Positions 28,730 to 39,269 of a stretch of 64,000 nt of DNA are shown piece by piece (the first letter of the stretch is position 1; every line of letters starts with the position of its first letter). The DNA is taken from NCBI GenBank assembly GCA_001897435.1, contig MKSV01000007.1:1178001-1242000 (forward strand), read 5' to 3'. The notes below the pieces were generated by a model. That model made no database searches, was not told the DNA's origin, and saw only the letters and a program-made list of their open reading frames with translations. The position numbers and the translations under genes are program-made. This stretch comes from Acidobacteriales bacterium 59-55 (lineage in GTDB: Bacteria; Acidobacteriota; Terriglobia; Terriglobales; Acidobacteriaceae).

Positions 28730-30100
28730 TCAACTCTTGTACGGAATTCCAATAGGCTTCTTCCGGAGCAGAGATGAGGGAGATACATTCCGGATCGAGG
28801 CATCCAGCAACTCCACCATGTGGAAGGTAGGCATCGCGTCCAGGTTGCGCCGGCGCAGGCCATTCATCAACTGGATCAGGCAGCCGGGATTCGCCGAGAT
28901 GACAGCCTCCGATTTCGTTGCGAGAAGGTTTGTGACCTTGCGGTCGCCTAGCTCATTAGCCGCGTCAGGGTGCAGCAGATTGTAGACTCCTGCAGAACCG
29001 CAGCAGAGATTCATCTCTTCGACGTCCACAACCTCCAAGCCAGGAATACTGGCGAGCAGGCTGCGAGGCTGCTCGAATATCCCCTGGGCATGACGCAGAT
29101 GGCAGGCGTCATGGTAAGCGATGCGCATTGGCAGCGCATGGCGCGGAGACTGCTGCGGCAGATCGCAGAGAATCTCCGAGATATCTTTGCACTTTGCGCT
29201 GAAGGTTGCCGCCCGTATTGCCCACGCTGGATCGTCACGAAGCAGATGGCCGTACTCTTTCATGGTAGAGCCGCAGCCCGCAGCATTGATTGCAATGACG
29301 TCAACGTTGGCGCTCTCGAAGACCGCGATTATCCTGCGGGCAAAGTCTGCCGCCTGGTCGTCGAGGCCGGAGTGAACCATCAGCGCACCGCAGCACTGTT
29401 GCGATGGAGGGATGAATATTTCACAGCCCTCCGCGGCAAGAACGCGCACCGTTGCCTCGTTCACATGTTGGAAAAAGACCTGCTGCACGCAACCTGCGAG
29501 CATTCCAACGCGGAGGCGAGGAGTCGCCTTGGGTTCGATGTGGATAGGCAGTCGTCGAAACAACGTAGCAGGAACTTGTGGAAGGAGCGCCTCCATCGAC
29601 GATACCTGCTTCGGGATGAGCCGCAGAAGGCCGGTTGCGCGTACCAGTTTCTGCAAGCCGAAACGTTGATAGATGAGCAGCGGCAGGGCCAGAAGGCGAA
29701 GGCGATTGGCATAAGGGAAGGTCGCAAACAAGATTCTCCGGAAGAGGCTATCCGAAGTTGTGCGCGGGATATTGCGCTCTACCTGCGCCCGCGTATCCTC
29801 GATAAGCTTGTCGTACTGCACGCCCGAGGGACAGGCGGTCATGCACGCCATGCATCCAAGGCAGTTATCCATGTGCTGCTGGAAGCCTCGATCGAGCGGC
29901 GCTTCCCCAGCGGCGGCTTTCTTCATCATGTAGATGCGGCCGCGCGGAGAATCCATCTCCTCGCCCCAAAGCACATAGGTTGGGCATGCTGGCAGACAGA
30001 AGCCACAGTGAACACAATCGTCAATCAGGGCAGAGTCAGGCGGATGATGATGGTCAAAGCTGGACGGCTTCCGCTCTTCATTTGCAGAGAGATGAGCCAT
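28730..30100 (-). CDS. glcF: Glycolate oxidase iron-sulfur subunit GlcF
   Basis: 456 residues. Two 4Fe-4S ferredoxin motifs near the N-terminus (CVHCGFCLPACP and CLGCMACMTACP) feed electrons from the flavin subunits to the membrane pool. Two CCG domains follow (CCGALMVHSG and CCGSAGVYN). Starts 2 bases after the glcE stop. Together with GlcD and GlcE it oxidises glycolate to glyoxylate. Last gene of the aceB-glcDEF group. Confidence 0.94.
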   Translation of the reverse strand: MAHLSANEERKPSSFDHHHPPDSALIDDCVHCGFCLPACPTYVLWGEEMDSPRGRIYMMKKAAAGEAPLDRGFQQHMDNCLGCMACMTACPSGVQYDKLIEDTRAQVERNIPRTTSDSLFRRILFATFPYANRLRLLALPLLIYQRFGLQKLVRATGLLRLIPKQVSSMEALLPQVPATLFRRLPIHIEPKATPRLRVGMLAGCVQQVFFQHVNEATVRVLAAEGCEIFIPPSQQCCGALMVHSGLDDQAADFARRIIAVFESANVDVIAINAAGCGSTMKEYGHLLRDDPAWAIRAATFSAKCKDISEILCDLPQQSPRHALPMRIAYHDACHLRHAQGIFEQPRSLLASIPGLEVVDVEEMNLCCGSAGVYNLLHPDAANELGDRKVTNLLATKSEAVISANPGCLIQLMNGLRRRNLDAMPTFHMVELLDASIRNVSPSSLLRKKPIGIPYKS

Positions 30101-30102
30101 AG

Positions 30103-31314
30103 TTAAATTCCACCTAAAAAGACGCCGGGGTTGAGTATCCGATTCGGATCGAATTGCTGTTTGATCTTTTGCATCAGCGGAAATGAATTGGAGGGCGGAT
30201 CCAAAAGATCGACACTCCCATTGGCGGGCTGCTGAAGAATAACGAGCGACCCACCACTGCCGGTGAACTCCCGGCGAAGTTGCAGGATCGCTTCTTCCCT
30301 TCCTTCCGGAAGAAAGGCCGTCATAATGCCCGTTGCTTGTGTAACAGCAGTCCCGCCAAAGCCGTGGGCCATCGATGTAAATCGAGCAATATCGGAGGGC
30401 AGCATCGTTGCCTTGATCGTAAAGCCATTCGCGTCGGCGAAAAGAAGATGACGGCTATTCCACACCTCGTTGGATGCCTCCTCGACAGAGAGCTTCGCTT
30501 TTTTAGCCATCTCCAGCAGCAATGACGACTGCTCTTTGAGAACTTCAGGAAGAGCCCCAAGCTGGATATCCAACCCGAAGCTATCGCCAACAATTCGTAG
30601 CTGAATACTCTGGGCGCTGAGATGAGAGTCGATCAATTGAAGAAGGAGGTCGCCGAGCGGCTCTACCGTCTGCGATAAGAGCGTGAAGCTCTGAGAGCTA
30701 ACTGGGAGAGAGTGTAGGCGGAAGGTGATCTCCGTCGTCAGGCCAAGAGTCCCAAATGCTCCGATCATCAGCTTATGCAAGTCATAACCTGCGACGTTCT
30801 TAACAACCTTGCCTCCGGTACGGGCTATGGTGCCATCCGCAAGAACAACGGTCATGCCGATAATCAGATCCCGCAGACCGCCGTACTTCAGCCGAAGAGT
30901 GCCGGAATCGTTGGTCGCCATGACGCCGCCGACAGTTGCATGATCCGGCCATAGGGGGTCAAGCGCCACAAATTGGCCGTGCCGTGCGAGAGCCGCCTGC
31001 ATGGAAGACCAGGGACAACCTGCCTGTACCGTGCAGGTCATATCCTGCCAGGTATGCTCCAGCAGCGCGTTCATGCGATGGGTGTGAAGAGTGATCTTCG
31101 AACTGACCGGATTGCCCCATCCCTTTTTGGTAGCGCCGCCAACGGGACTTACCGGGAGCCCGTTATCGTTCGCAAATCGCAGCACCGCGGCGGCCTGCGC
31201 TGCGTCTGCCGGCGCGACCGCAATTGCTTCCTTGGCGATGCTTACATGCTCAGAGCCGACGATTGTTCCTAGATGAGCGGATAGCATCTGCGAATTGGAT
31301 AGTTGCTCAATCAA
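30103..31314 (-). CDS. glcE: Glycolate oxidase FAD-binding subunit GlcE
   Basis: About 403 residues from a TTG at 31314; an ATG at 31287 is the alternative. FAD_binding_4 domain with PVSPVGGATKKGWG and TVGGVMATNDSGTLRLKYGGLRD, GGKVVKNVAGYDLHKLMIGAFGTLG segments as in GlcE/GlcD proteins. The C-terminal cap ends DPNRILNPGVFLGG. It forms the flavin part of glycolate dehydrogenase with GlcD. It is 24 bases behind glcD. Confidence 0.92.
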   Translation of the reverse strand: MIEQLSNSQMLSAHLGTIVGSEHVSIAKEAIAVAPADAAQAAAVLRFANDNGLPVSPVGGATKKGWGNPVSSKITLHTHRMNALLEHTWQDMTCTVQAGCPWSSMQAALARHGQFVALDPLWPDHATVGGVMATNDSGTLRLKYGGLRDLIIGMTVVLADGTIARTGGKVVKNVAGYDLHKLMIGAFGTLGLTTEITFRLHSLPVSSQSFTLLSQTVEPLGDLLLQLIDSHLSAQSIQLRIVGDSFGLDIQLGALPEVLKEQSSLLLEMAKKAKLSVEEASNEVWNSRHLLFADANGFTIKATMLPSDIARFTSMAHGFGGTAVTQATGIMTAFLPEGREEAILQLRREFTGSGGSLVILQQPANGSVDLLDPPSNSFPLMQKIKQQFDPNRILNPGVFLGGI

Positions 31315-31338
31315 AACTTCTATATTCCCCTGTGGCCA

Positions 31339-32790
31339 TCAAAAGTATTCGGCTGTTCCTTCCCTCTCCAGCGGATGAAGCTGGTAGGGTCCGGTCTTCT
31401 CACCGCACAGACGCGGTCGAGGAAAGAGTTTGTCCGGGTTGGCAATCTGCTGAGGATCGAATGCGCAGCGCACACGTTGCATCGTGTCGAGGTCCGGCTC
31501 GGAGTACATATACCCCATCGCCTGCTGCTTTTCCTTTCCGACTCCGTGCTCTCCGGTAATGGAACCGCCATGATCGACGCAACGATGCAGAATGCGCATG
31601 GAGAGATCGACCGCAATCTCTTCCTGTCCGGGGATCGAAGCGTTATAGAGAACAATGGGATGCAGATTGCCGTCACCGGCGTGAAAAACATTCGAAACAA
31701 GAAGGCCGGCCTCTTCCGCCATTCGGCCAATCTCTTCAAGGATGACAGGCAGCTTCGTTCGCGGGATGACGCCGTCCTGAACGATATAGTTCGGAGCAAT
31801 TCGTCCAGCAGCGGCGAACGCAGCCTTGCGTCCCTTCCAGACGAGCATCCGCTCCCGCTCGCTCTGGGCCAGCCGATCCTCCCAGGCTCCATTTGTCTTG
31901 CAAAGCGAGCGCACCTGTTGCATCTGCGTCTCAACCTCAATCGCGGAACCATCGACTTCAACCAGAAGGAGAGCCTCTGCGTCGGGGTAGTTCGGATGTA
32001 CGGAGGCCTCGGCGGCGCGTATGGAGAGGCGATCCATGATCTCCATGGCCGCAGGCAGAATTGCCGCTGCGATGATGTCCGAGACGGTCTGCCCGGCTGC
32101 CGCGATGGAATCGAAGGCAGCGAGAAGCACCTGCACCGTCTCCGGCTTTTTGGCGATGCGCAACGTAACCGACGTGGCGACGCCAAGCGTGCCTTCGGAC
32201 CCCACGAAGACGCCGGCAAGATCGTAGCCGGGCGCATCGAGCGTAGACGCTCCAAAGCTCACCAACTCGCCGGTGGGCAGCACAACCTCAAGACCGAGGA
32301 CATGCGTCGTCGTGAAGCCATACTTCAGGCAATGTGCTCCCCCTGAGTTTTCGGCCACGTTGCCCCCAATCGTGCAAACCGTCTGCGACGACGGGTCTGG
32401 AGCGTAGAAGTATCCATGCGGCGAAACCCGTTGCGTGACATGGTTGTTAATCACCCCGGGCTCAACGGTAATGCGTTGATTCGGAATATCCACATCGAGG
32501 ATTCTGGTCATGCGGGAAAAGCTGATGACGATTCCACCCGCAGCCGGCAGCGCGCCACCCGAGAGCCCTGTACCTGCGCCTCGCGCTACGAACGGAATCC
32601 GATGCCGCGCACAAATCTTAACGACCGTCTGAACTTCGGCTGTCGAGCGCGGCAATACCACCGCAGCCGGAATCGTACGCAACGCCGCAAGGCCATCGCA
32701 CTCATAGGTATGGAGCTGATTTTGTCCCACAATAATGCCATCCGCTCCAACTGCGGATGTAAGCTCAGCGAGGATAACGGATGAGAGCAT
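31339..32790 (-). CDS. glcD: Glycolate oxidase subunit GlcD
   Basis: 483 residues, full length for the FAD-linked catalytic subunit. FAD_binding_4 motifs PFVARGAGTGLSGGALP and GGNVAENSGGAHCLKYG, FAD-oxidase C-terminal domain with HAGDGNLHP and the terminal GEHGVGKEKQ and CAFDPQQIANPDKLFP. Oxidises 2-hydroxy acids, in this context glycolate. It lies 24 bases downstream of malate synthase. Confidence 0.94.
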   Translation of the reverse strand: MLSSVILAELTSAVGADGIIVGQNQLHTYECDGLAALRTIPAAVVLPRSTAEVQTVVKICARHRIPFVARGAGTGLSGGALPAAGGIVISFSRMTRILDVDIPNQRITVEPGVINNHVTQRVSPHGYFYAPDPSSQTVCTIGGNVAENSGGAHCLKYGFTTTHVLGLEVVLPTGELVSFGASTLDAPGYDLAGVFVGSEGTLGVATSVTLRIAKKPETVQVLLAAFDSIAAAGQTVSDIIAAAILPAAMEIMDRLSIRAAEASVHPNYPDAEALLLVEVDGSAIEVETQMQQVRSLCKTNGAWEDRLAQSERERMLVWKGRKAAFAAAGRIAPNYIVQDGVIPRTKLPVILEEIGRMAEEAGLLVSNVFHAGDGNLHPIVLYNASIPGQEEIAVDLSMRILHRCVDHGGSITGEHGVGKEKQQAMGYMYSEPDLDTMQRVRCAFDPQQIANPDKLFPRPRLCGEKTGPYQLHPLEREGTAEYF

Positions 32791-32814
32791 GGCCGGCCAC
32801 CGAATCTCTGGGGA

Positions 32815-34431
32815 TTAGAGACCCTCCGCCAGAACCCGTTCGTAGGCAGGGACCGTCAGAAAGTCCATAAACTGTGGCGCTCGCACCAACTCCTGCATCA
32901 ACTGCGCCGCCTGCAGGTAAGCCGCATAGCGTTCGGCATCCACTGTCTCCTTCGCATGGCGAAGCTCATCTGCGATGACCCGATCCACCATCTCCACGGT
33001 CACCGGCACGCCGTCGACCGTCACCGCATGATGATGGACCCACTGCCAGAGCTGTGCGCGGCTGATCTCCGCCGTAGCCGCATCTTCCATCAGGTTGAAC
33101 AGAGGCACACAACCGATGCCGCGCAGCCATGCCTCCACATATCCCAGTCCCACCGCAACATTCTGCCTAACTCCGGCCTCGGTGATCGATCCCTTCGGAA
33201 CCTCCAACAGGTCTGCCGACGTCGCGTGAAAGTCAGGAAGCTGCTTATCGATCTGATTGGGCTGCGGCATTACGCGATCGAAGACCTCCAGCGCAATCGG
33301 AACCAGCCCTGGATGCGCGACCCAGGTTCCATCATGGCCATCTGTGGCCTCGCGCTCCTTGTCTGCTCGCACCTGCGTCAACGCAGTCTCGTTCGCCACG
33401 GGATCGCTCTTGATCGGGATAAATGCGCTCATCCCTCCCATCGCGCTGACTCCGCGCCGATGACAGGTCTTGATCGCCAGCTTCGAATAGCTCCGCATGA
33501 AGTGCGTGGTCATCGTCACCTGTCCGCGGTCCGGCAGCAATACGCTCTGATCTCCGGCAAATTTCTTGATGTAGCTGAAGATGTAATCCCAGCGTCCACA
33601 GTTCAGCCCGGCCGAATGCTCTTTGAGTTCCCAAAGGATCTCGTCCATCTCAAAAGTCGCCAGAATGGTTTCAATCAAAACTGTTCCTTTGATCGAACCC
33701 TTGGGGATTCCCAGATCCGCCTCAGCCTTTACGAACACATCGTTCCAGAGCCGCGCCTCCAGATGGCTCTCCATCTTCGGCAGATAGAAATAAGGCCCCG
33801 ATCCGCGTGCCAAAAGCTCCTTCGCATTATGAAAGACATACAGTCCGAAATCAAAGAGCGATCCCGACATCGCCTGGCCATCGACTTTTACATGCCGCTC
33901 CTCAAGATGCCATCCTCGCGGACGCACAAACAACACCGCGGGCTTTTCATTTAACTTGTAAGACTTTCCCGTCTTCGGATCCGAAAATGTAATGGTACGG
34001 CGTACCGCGTCTCGCAGATTGAACTGCCCCTCAACCACGTTCTCCCACGTAGGCGTCGTCGAGTCTTCAAAGTCCGCCATAAACACCTTCGCGCCGCTGT
34101 TCAGCGCGTTGATAATCATCTTCCGATCCACTGGCCCGGTGATCTCCACGCGGCGGTCCAGCAGGTCATCCGGCAACGGCGCAACCGTCCATTCGCTCTC
34201 TCGAATCTGGCTTGTCTCGGGCAGAAAATCCGGCCGTTGTCCTGCATCCAACCTCTTCTGGCGTTCTATTCTGGCAGCCAGCAATTCTCTGCGCCGGGCA
34301 TTGAATTCGCGCTGCAATCCCGCCACAAACGCTACCGCCTCCGGAGTGAGGACCTCTGCACCTTTGTCGGTGATTGCCGCTGTAATCTCTACGCCATCCA
34401 TAAACTGTGCCGCCTTCGTCATCCTTGCCAC
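32815..34431 (-). CDS. aceB: Malate synthase A
   Basis: 538 residues, near the 533 of E. coli AceB. Condenses glyoxylate with acetyl-CoA to malate in the cytoplasm. Recognisable segments: [48 protein letters not shown] with catalytic-site context, and [13 protein letters not shown]. The GTG at 34431 follows GAGGAAGCAGG; an in-frame ATG at 34422 is also plausible. Isocitrate lyase is absent nearby: its glyoxylate probably comes from glycolate made by the glcDEF products behind it. Confidence 0.96.
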   Translation of the reverse strand: MARMTKAAQFMDGVEITAAITDKGAEVLTPEAVAFVAGLQREFNARRRELLAARIERQKRLDAGQRPDFLPETSQIRESEWTVAPLPDDLLDRRVEITGPVDRKMIINALNSGAKVFMADFEDSTTPTWENVVEGQFNLRDAVRRTITFSDPKTGKSYKLNEKPAVLFVRPRGWHLEERHVKVDGQAMSGSLFDFGLYVFHNAKELLARGSGPYFYLPKMESHLEARLWNDVFVKAEADLGIPKGSIKGTVLIETILATFEMDEILWELKEHSAGLNCGRWDYIFSYIKKFAGDQSVLLPDRGQVTMTTHFMRSYSKLAIKTCHRRGVSAMGGMSAFIPIKSDPVANETALTQVRADKEREATDGHDGTWVAHPGLVPIALEVFDRVMPQPNQIDKQLPDFHATSADLLEVPKGSITEAGVRQNVAVGLGYVEAWLRGIGCVPLFNLMEDAATAEISRAQLWQWVHHHAVTVDGVPVTVEMVDRVIADELRHAKETVDAERYAAYLQAAQLMQELVRAPQFMDFLTVPAYERVLAEGL

Positions 34432-34612
34432 CCTGCTTCCTCGAATGCCAAACCTCGTTGCATAGCATGGTAGATTATCAGACCATTAAACAACTGTCAC
34501 TTCGCGCCCTTATTTTGGCAATTCATCTGGATTTTCGCATCAAAGAACCTTTCTTGTCCTGGGGTTGGCTATCCTGCACAAGGCCGTGATCTATCGAGGC
34601 TCAAACGCTATT

Positions 34613-35395
34613 TCAAACAGAGATTGAGTTCAACCATTGAGTCAGGAATCCGAGCAACTCCTGTGGAGGCTTAAGCCACACATTCGCCTTCGTCTCTCGA
34701 TACTCCGCCCGAACCAGAACCGAGAGCCCTCGATCTCCCAGCACACGAAAAGCATCTTCATCCGTGAGATCGTCCCCGAGAAAGGCTATGCGGGTATTCG
34801 AATCGAGCTCTTCCACAATCGTAGCTACCGCATCACCTTTGTTCGGCCGCGCCGACCGCAGCTCCAGCCCTCCCTCAAAACGTAGCAGCTTAATCCCCGG
34901 CTGTTCAGCAAGCCGGGCCCACCCTTCCATCGTGCGGGCCTGCACTCGTCCTATCTCAGCCTCCGACAGCCCACGCCAATGGACGGCAAGGCCGGCCTTC
35001 TTGATCTCGGCCAGCGGCATCAGGTCCGCTTGATTCAGCCATCTCTCCGCCTGCGCCAGCACCTCGGTGATCTCAGGTGCTATGGCTGTCTGCTGATAAG
35101 TCCCATCGGCCAGCAGATGATCCAGCCCATGTTCGCCCCACACTTCAAGGTTGCTCATAGGAGGAAGCAGAGCCCGCAACTCGCGAATGGGTCGCCCTGT
35201 AACCACGATGACCCTTGTCCTGCCCGATTGAATGATGCTCTCGACAATCTCCACAACCCCGGGATAAGGATAGGCGCGATTGCGATCCATCTGAAACGGA
35301 GCCAGAGTGCCGTCATAGTCCAGCAGAAGGGCCGACGTCGGCGCTACGCTCAATTGCTCCATAAAATCGGTGAGCAGTGTCTTTGTACTCTGCAC
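34613..35395 (-). CDS. otsB: Trehalose-6-phosphate phosphatase OtsB
   Basis: 260 residues from the GTG at 35395, which has GGAG 8 bases upstream and starts 2 bases after the otsA stop; the open frame extends to 35506 inside otsA without conserved residues. HAD-family motifs: LLDYDGTLAPF (nucleophile Asp and acid Asp), VVTGRPI and GDDLTDEDAF. Removes phosphate from trehalose-6-phosphate to give trehalose, a stress solute. Confidence 0.93.
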   Translation of the reverse strand: MQSTKTLLTDFMEQLSVAPTSALLLDYDGTLAPFQMDRNRAYPYPGVVEIVESIIQSGRTRVIVVTGRPIRELRALLPPMSNLEVWGEHGLDHLLADGTYQQTAIAPEITEVLAQAERWLNQADLMPLAEIKKAGLAVHWRGLSEAEIGRVQARTMEGWARLAEQPGIKLLRFEGGLELRSARPNKGDAVATIVEELDSNTRIAFLGDDLTDEDAFRVLGDRGLSVLVRAEYRETKANVWLKPPQELLGFLTQWLNSISV

Positions 35396-35397
35396 GG

Positions 35398-37698
35398 CTA
35401 CGACTCCTTTGTCGCCTTTTTCGAGATAAAAGCTTTTACGGATTTTGTGTTTTTTGCTTTTTTGATACGAAGGTCGCAGAGGTCGCCGATGAGGCTGCCC
35501 GCCCACCAGTAGATGTTGTGCTCCTTCACCGACTTCCGCATTCGCTGCATCCGTTCGATCATCTCGCCGATGTCCATGTTGAGCGCCTGGGCGATGGCAT
35601 CTGCCGTCGACTGAATGTCATAAGGGTTAACGATGATCGCATCAAGCAAGTCCCTCGCCGCTCCGGTAAACCGGCTGAGGATCAACACACCTCGTTCGTC
35701 ATGCCGCGCGGCCACATATTCCTTGGCCACCAGGTTCATGCCATCGTGTAGTGACGTAACCATGCACACGTGTGCCGCCCGATAGTAACGCCGTACCTCC
35801 TGATGCGTGTGCTGGCGGTTCAGAAACACGATCGGCCGCCATTTGCCGCGCCGGAAACGATCGTTGATGCGATTGGCCTCGGCCTCCACCTCCGCCTGAA
35901 AGTCAGCATACCGTTGAATACGGCTGCGCGTGGGCGCCCCGATCTGTATAAAAGTGAACTTGCCCTGATAGCGGGGATACCTTTCCAGAAAAGATTCGAC
36001 GGCCAGAAAGCGTTCGATAATTCCCTTGGTATAGTCCACCCTGTCGACGCCAACGCCCAGGAAGGTTGCTTCGATGCCAAGTTCCGCGATCAGCGCGCTA
36101 CGCTCTTCTTCGGCATTCCTCTCCCCAGCAGCAATTATCTCGTCGGACGATTCCACGCTGATCGGGAACGGCAGTACGGAGGACCAGTGGTTGTTGCGCT
36201 TGACGGAAAAATGCTCCCGGTCAACTCGCGCCTCGAGGACGCGATCGACGGTGTTGAGAAAGTTGTTGCAGTGAGCCTGAACGTGAAATCCAATGAGATC
36301 GGCGCCCAGCAAGCCATCCAGCAACTCCTGCTGCCACGGGCAGATGCTGAACGCCTCCGAGTTGGGCCACGGAATATGCCAGAAGATCGCGATTCTCGCA
36401 TGCGGCAGTCGATCCTTCACCATGCGCGGCAGCAAGGCAAAGTGATAATCCTGAATCAAAACGACAGGATGTTCCTCACCCGCCATCTCCTCGACCAGCG
36501 CGTCGGCGAATCTCTGGTTGACCTGGTTGTAATGCTCCCAGTCCGACGCGCGAAACGTAGGGCGCGTATGCGCCATATGGCATAGCGGCCACAGCCCTTC
36601 ATTGGCGAACCCGTTGTAGTAGCCCTCCTCTTCTTCTGCACTGAGCCACACCCGACGCAGCGTGTATCGCGGATCGTCCGGTGGAACTTTCAGCCGGTCG
36701 TTGCTATCCACAGTCTCCGCGTCCGCATTGCCACTTCCGTGCGCAACCCAGGTTCCGTTGCAGGCACAAAGAATCGGCTCAATGGCCGTCACCAGGCCGC
36801 TGGCTGGAACGGTAACCGTGATCGTGTTGCCCTGCCGATTATGGATGTACGGCTCGCGATTGGAGACAACAAATAAATTGCTGCCGTTCAACTTGCTGCG
36901 GACGTGGTCTGCCAGCCGTTGCGCAGTCCATCGCGATTCATTCGTGTTTCTCAGCCTGGCTTCGATCTCCGCTGCCTCTCGCGCCTCCTTCATGCTTGCC
37001 GCCAGCGGCGCCACCTCTCGTGTCAGGGGCAGCAGAAAATCCAGATCTCGCGCCAGCGGCTGCGCGACATTCCTCCCCGTGCGCAGCGCCTTCATCCACA
37101 ATGCCGCTCTAGCGATCGGGCCGGTAAGACTCCAGCGTAAGATCAGCAGCGTGAGCCCAACGATCACCAGCATCTGGATCGCAATATGGACGAACACGCG
37201 GCCCCAGACGCGAAAGATCGCAGCGCGGATGTATGCCGTGTCGTAGACGATGATGATTCCGCCTGCCACACTCTTGTCCGCCAGGTGCAAAGGAGCAGCC
37301 AGCATATAGACTCGTCTGAAGTGCAGCCGCATCGATCCGCTTTCAACGCGGTTATCGCGTAGAGCATTTGTCAAGCCTGCCGGCGTATCCGATAGAACTG
37401 CGCTTAGATCGGGAGTCATCGCCAGCGAGGAACCGTCCGCATTGTAGATACCGATGCCCAGTAAATGATCCCGATTGCTGAAGCGCTGGACCATCTGTTC
37501 GAGACCGAGCCTGTCTCCGGCCTCCAGATAGAGTTCGGCATTACTGGCAACACTCTCGCCAAACGTCTCTGCCTTATGCTGGAGATCCCTGCGCAATGCG
37601 TCCTTTTCGGCCTGCACTTCATACCAGGATGACGCCAGGGACACCAGCGTGACACCCACAATTAACGCAACGATCAATCTCAGACTTAGAGCACGCAT
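35398..37698 (-). CDS. otsA: Trehalose-6-phosphate synthase with N-terminal membrane sensor module
   Basis: 766 residues, about 290 longer than a plain OtsA. Residues 1-24 are a membrane helix; 25-165 a probable extracytoplasmic sensor-like domain (with [14 protein letters not shown]); 168-188 a second helix; 189-245 a HAMP-like linker with charged helices; 272-740 a GT20 glycosyltransferase. GT20 signatures are intact: [56 protein letters not shown] and [10 protein letters not shown]. The N-terminal glycine pair of E. coli OtsA (GGL) is SGL here. Makes trehalose-6-phosphate from UDP- or other NDP-glucose and glucose-6-phosphate. Coupled to otsB. Confidence 0.92.
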   Translation of the reverse strand: MRALSLRLIVALIVGVTLVSLASSWYEVQAEKDALRRDLQHKAETFGESVASNAELYLEAGDRLGLEQMVQRFSNRDHLLGIGIYNADGSSLAMTPDLSAVLSDTPAGLTNALRDNRVESGSMRLHFRRVYMLAAPLHLADKSVAGGIIIVYDTAYIRAAIFRVWGRVFVHIAIQMLVIVGLTLLILRWSLTGPIARAALWMKALRTGRNVAQPLARDLDFLLPLTREVAPLAASMKEAREAAEIEARLRNTNESRWTAQRLADHVRSKLNGSNLFVVSNREPYIHNRQGNTITVTVPASGLVTAIEPILCACNGTWVAHGSGNADAETVDSNDRLKVPPDDPRYTLRRVWLSAEEEEGYYNGFANEGLWPLCHMAHTRPTFRASDWEHYNQVNQRFADALVEEMAGEEHPVVLIQDYHFALLPRMVKDRLPHARIAIFWHIPWPNSEAFSICPWQQELLDGLLGADLIGFHVQAHCNNFLNTVDRVLEARVDREHFSVKRNNHWSSVLPFPISVESSDEIIAAGERNAEEERSALIAELGIEATFLGVGVDRVDYTKGIIERFLAVESFLERYPRYQGKFTFIQIGAPTRSRIQRYADFQAEVEAEANRINDRFRRGKWRPIVFLNRQHTHQEVRRYYRAAHVCMVTSLHDGMNLVAKEYVAARHDERGVLILSRFTGAARDLLDAIIVNPYDIQSTADAIAQALNMDIGEMIERMQRMRKSVKEHNIYWWAGSLIGDLCDLRIKKAKNTKSVKAFISKKATKES

Positions 37699-37841
37699 AG
37701 ACTTGTCAATACCATCCGATGAGAAACAAAGATGAATGACTAGTTTAGATGCTGGATTCGGAACAGATGAAATTTCCTCAGCTATCGGTTGTCATCTTTG
37801 CAAAGATGGGCGGTTTTTTTCATACTTTGTAGCTGTCGCCA

Positions 37842-39269
37842 TCAAGGGCGGCCTCCGGTCTGGAAGCGCAAAGCAGCCATGGCAAAGCCATATTGGGACC
37901 GCGCATTGGCCTCGCTGATAGCAGCCTGCGTCTGCTGCAACTGGGCCTGACTCAACTCCACAATCGAACTCAATCCGAGTCGATACCGCGTCTGCGACAG
38001 GTTGAGCGTGAGATTGGCCTGCTGCAACAACTCACCAGTCACCGTAACGCGCTGCGCGGCAGTTCTCGCATTGAGCCATGCTGTACGAACATCGCGGACC
38101 ACCGCATCGCGCAGACCGCGCGTTCGTTCCGTCGCAGCCTGCACCTGTAGCGAAGCCTCGGACGCCTCCGCTGCGTAGCGGAAGCCGTTGAAGATGGGAA
38201 CGCTCAAGTTGATGCCCACTGCTCCGTACCAATCGGAGGTGAAATACTGGCTCGATCCAACGGGAGTCTTTCCCACCACACCTAAGGCTCCGATCGTTGG
38301 CAGAAACTGCTCATGCTGTGCCCGGCTGAACTTGCGGGCCGCCTGCTCGCTCCATTGCAGCGACTGAAGATCGGGCCTGTTCTGAATTGCAGATGCAATC
38401 AGTGGCTCAACATCGGGTGGCAACGGCGCCGCATCGTTGGGAGATGCCACAAGCTTGTAGTTCATCTCCCGCTCATATCCAAGCACGGCGTCGAGAGCCG
38501 CTTTTGCGGCGTCGAGATTATTTTCCGCGTCCAGTTGCAGTAGCTTGGCTTCAGATAGATTTACCTGGGCAAAGCCAAGATCGATATCAGATTTCAACTT
38601 TGCCGAAGTCAGAGCATTCACCTGGTCGACCAGAGTCTGCCGCGCCGAAACTGTCTGCTCCGCGACCTTCAACGTCGCTTCCGCCTCAATCGCCCGGTAG
38701 AACACCTCGTCCGTGGCAAGGACGATATCGGCACGGCTTGCCTCCGCGTCTGCCATCCGCGCTTTCTCATTCAACTTTGCCGAGGCAACCAGATTTCGCG
38801 TGTGTCCGAAGTCCGTAATCAACTGCCTCAACTGAACGCCCATACCGGCGTGCTGCACCAGCCTCGAAGCTGTCAAGGAGCCAGCCGAAATACGGCTTCC
38901 CTCCTCTGCCTGCACTGCACTCAGATTTCCACTCATATCCGGCAATAAGCTTGAGCGGCTCTGCCGGACAACTTCATGCTCCGCCTTTGCCAGCAACTGG
39001 CTGACGCGGATTCTTGGATTATGTGCGAGAGCAATCTGCTCCGCCTGCTGGCGGGTGAGCAGGACCGGAGCACCCGCATTGGAAGAAGCATCCGCAGCCT
39101 GCGTCTGCGACGAGCCGGTAGCGTGGCCCATCTCTGCCGAGGCAAGAAGAACGTGATCTGCCGACGGCGCATCCGGCAGTATCGAGGCCGGGTGCAACTG
39201 TGCAGATAGCGCAGACGAAGCGGATACAGCAAGCAAACACGAAACAACAAAATTAAATCTAAGCATCAT
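37842..39269 (-). CDS. TolC-family outer-membrane efflux channel
   Basis: About 475 residues from the ATG at 39269 (GGGAG 9 bases upstream), overlapping the RND gene by 11 bases. Signal peptide ends ALSAQ near residue 21. Two OEP repeats of long helices with LARAEHEVVRQSRS-like and LGLSSIVELSQAQLQQTQA segments are typical. It gives the outer-membrane exit duct for the RND pump and adaptor encoded just before it. Confidence 0.9.
   Translation of the reverse strand: MMLRFNFVVSCLLAVSASSALSAQLHPASILPDAPSADHVLLASAEMGHATGSSQTQAADASSNAGAPVLLTRQQAEQIALAHNPRIRVSQLLAKAEHEVVRQSRSSLLPDMSGNLSAVQAEEGSRISAGSLTASRLVQHAGMGVQLRQLITDFGHTRNLVASAKLNEKARMADAEASRADIVLATDEVFYRAIEAEATLKVAEQTVSARQTLVDQVNALTSAKLKSDIDLGFAQVNLSEAKLLQLDAENNLDAAKAALDAVLGYEREMNYKLVASPNDAAPLPPDVEPLIASAIQNRPDLQSLQWSEQAARKFSRAQHEQFLPTIGALGVVGKTPVGSSQYFTSDWYGAVGINLSVPIFNGFRYAAEASEASLQVQAATERTRGLRDAVVRDVRTAWLNARTAAQRVTVTGELLQQANLTLNLSQTRYRLGLSSIVELSQAQLQQTQAAISEANARSQYGFAMAALRFQTGGRP

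Noticed and set aside
28970..30106. 378-residue plus-strand frame over glcF
   Set aside because: Shadow of glcF, which has intact iron-sulfur motifs; no similarity or ribosome site for the antisense frame.
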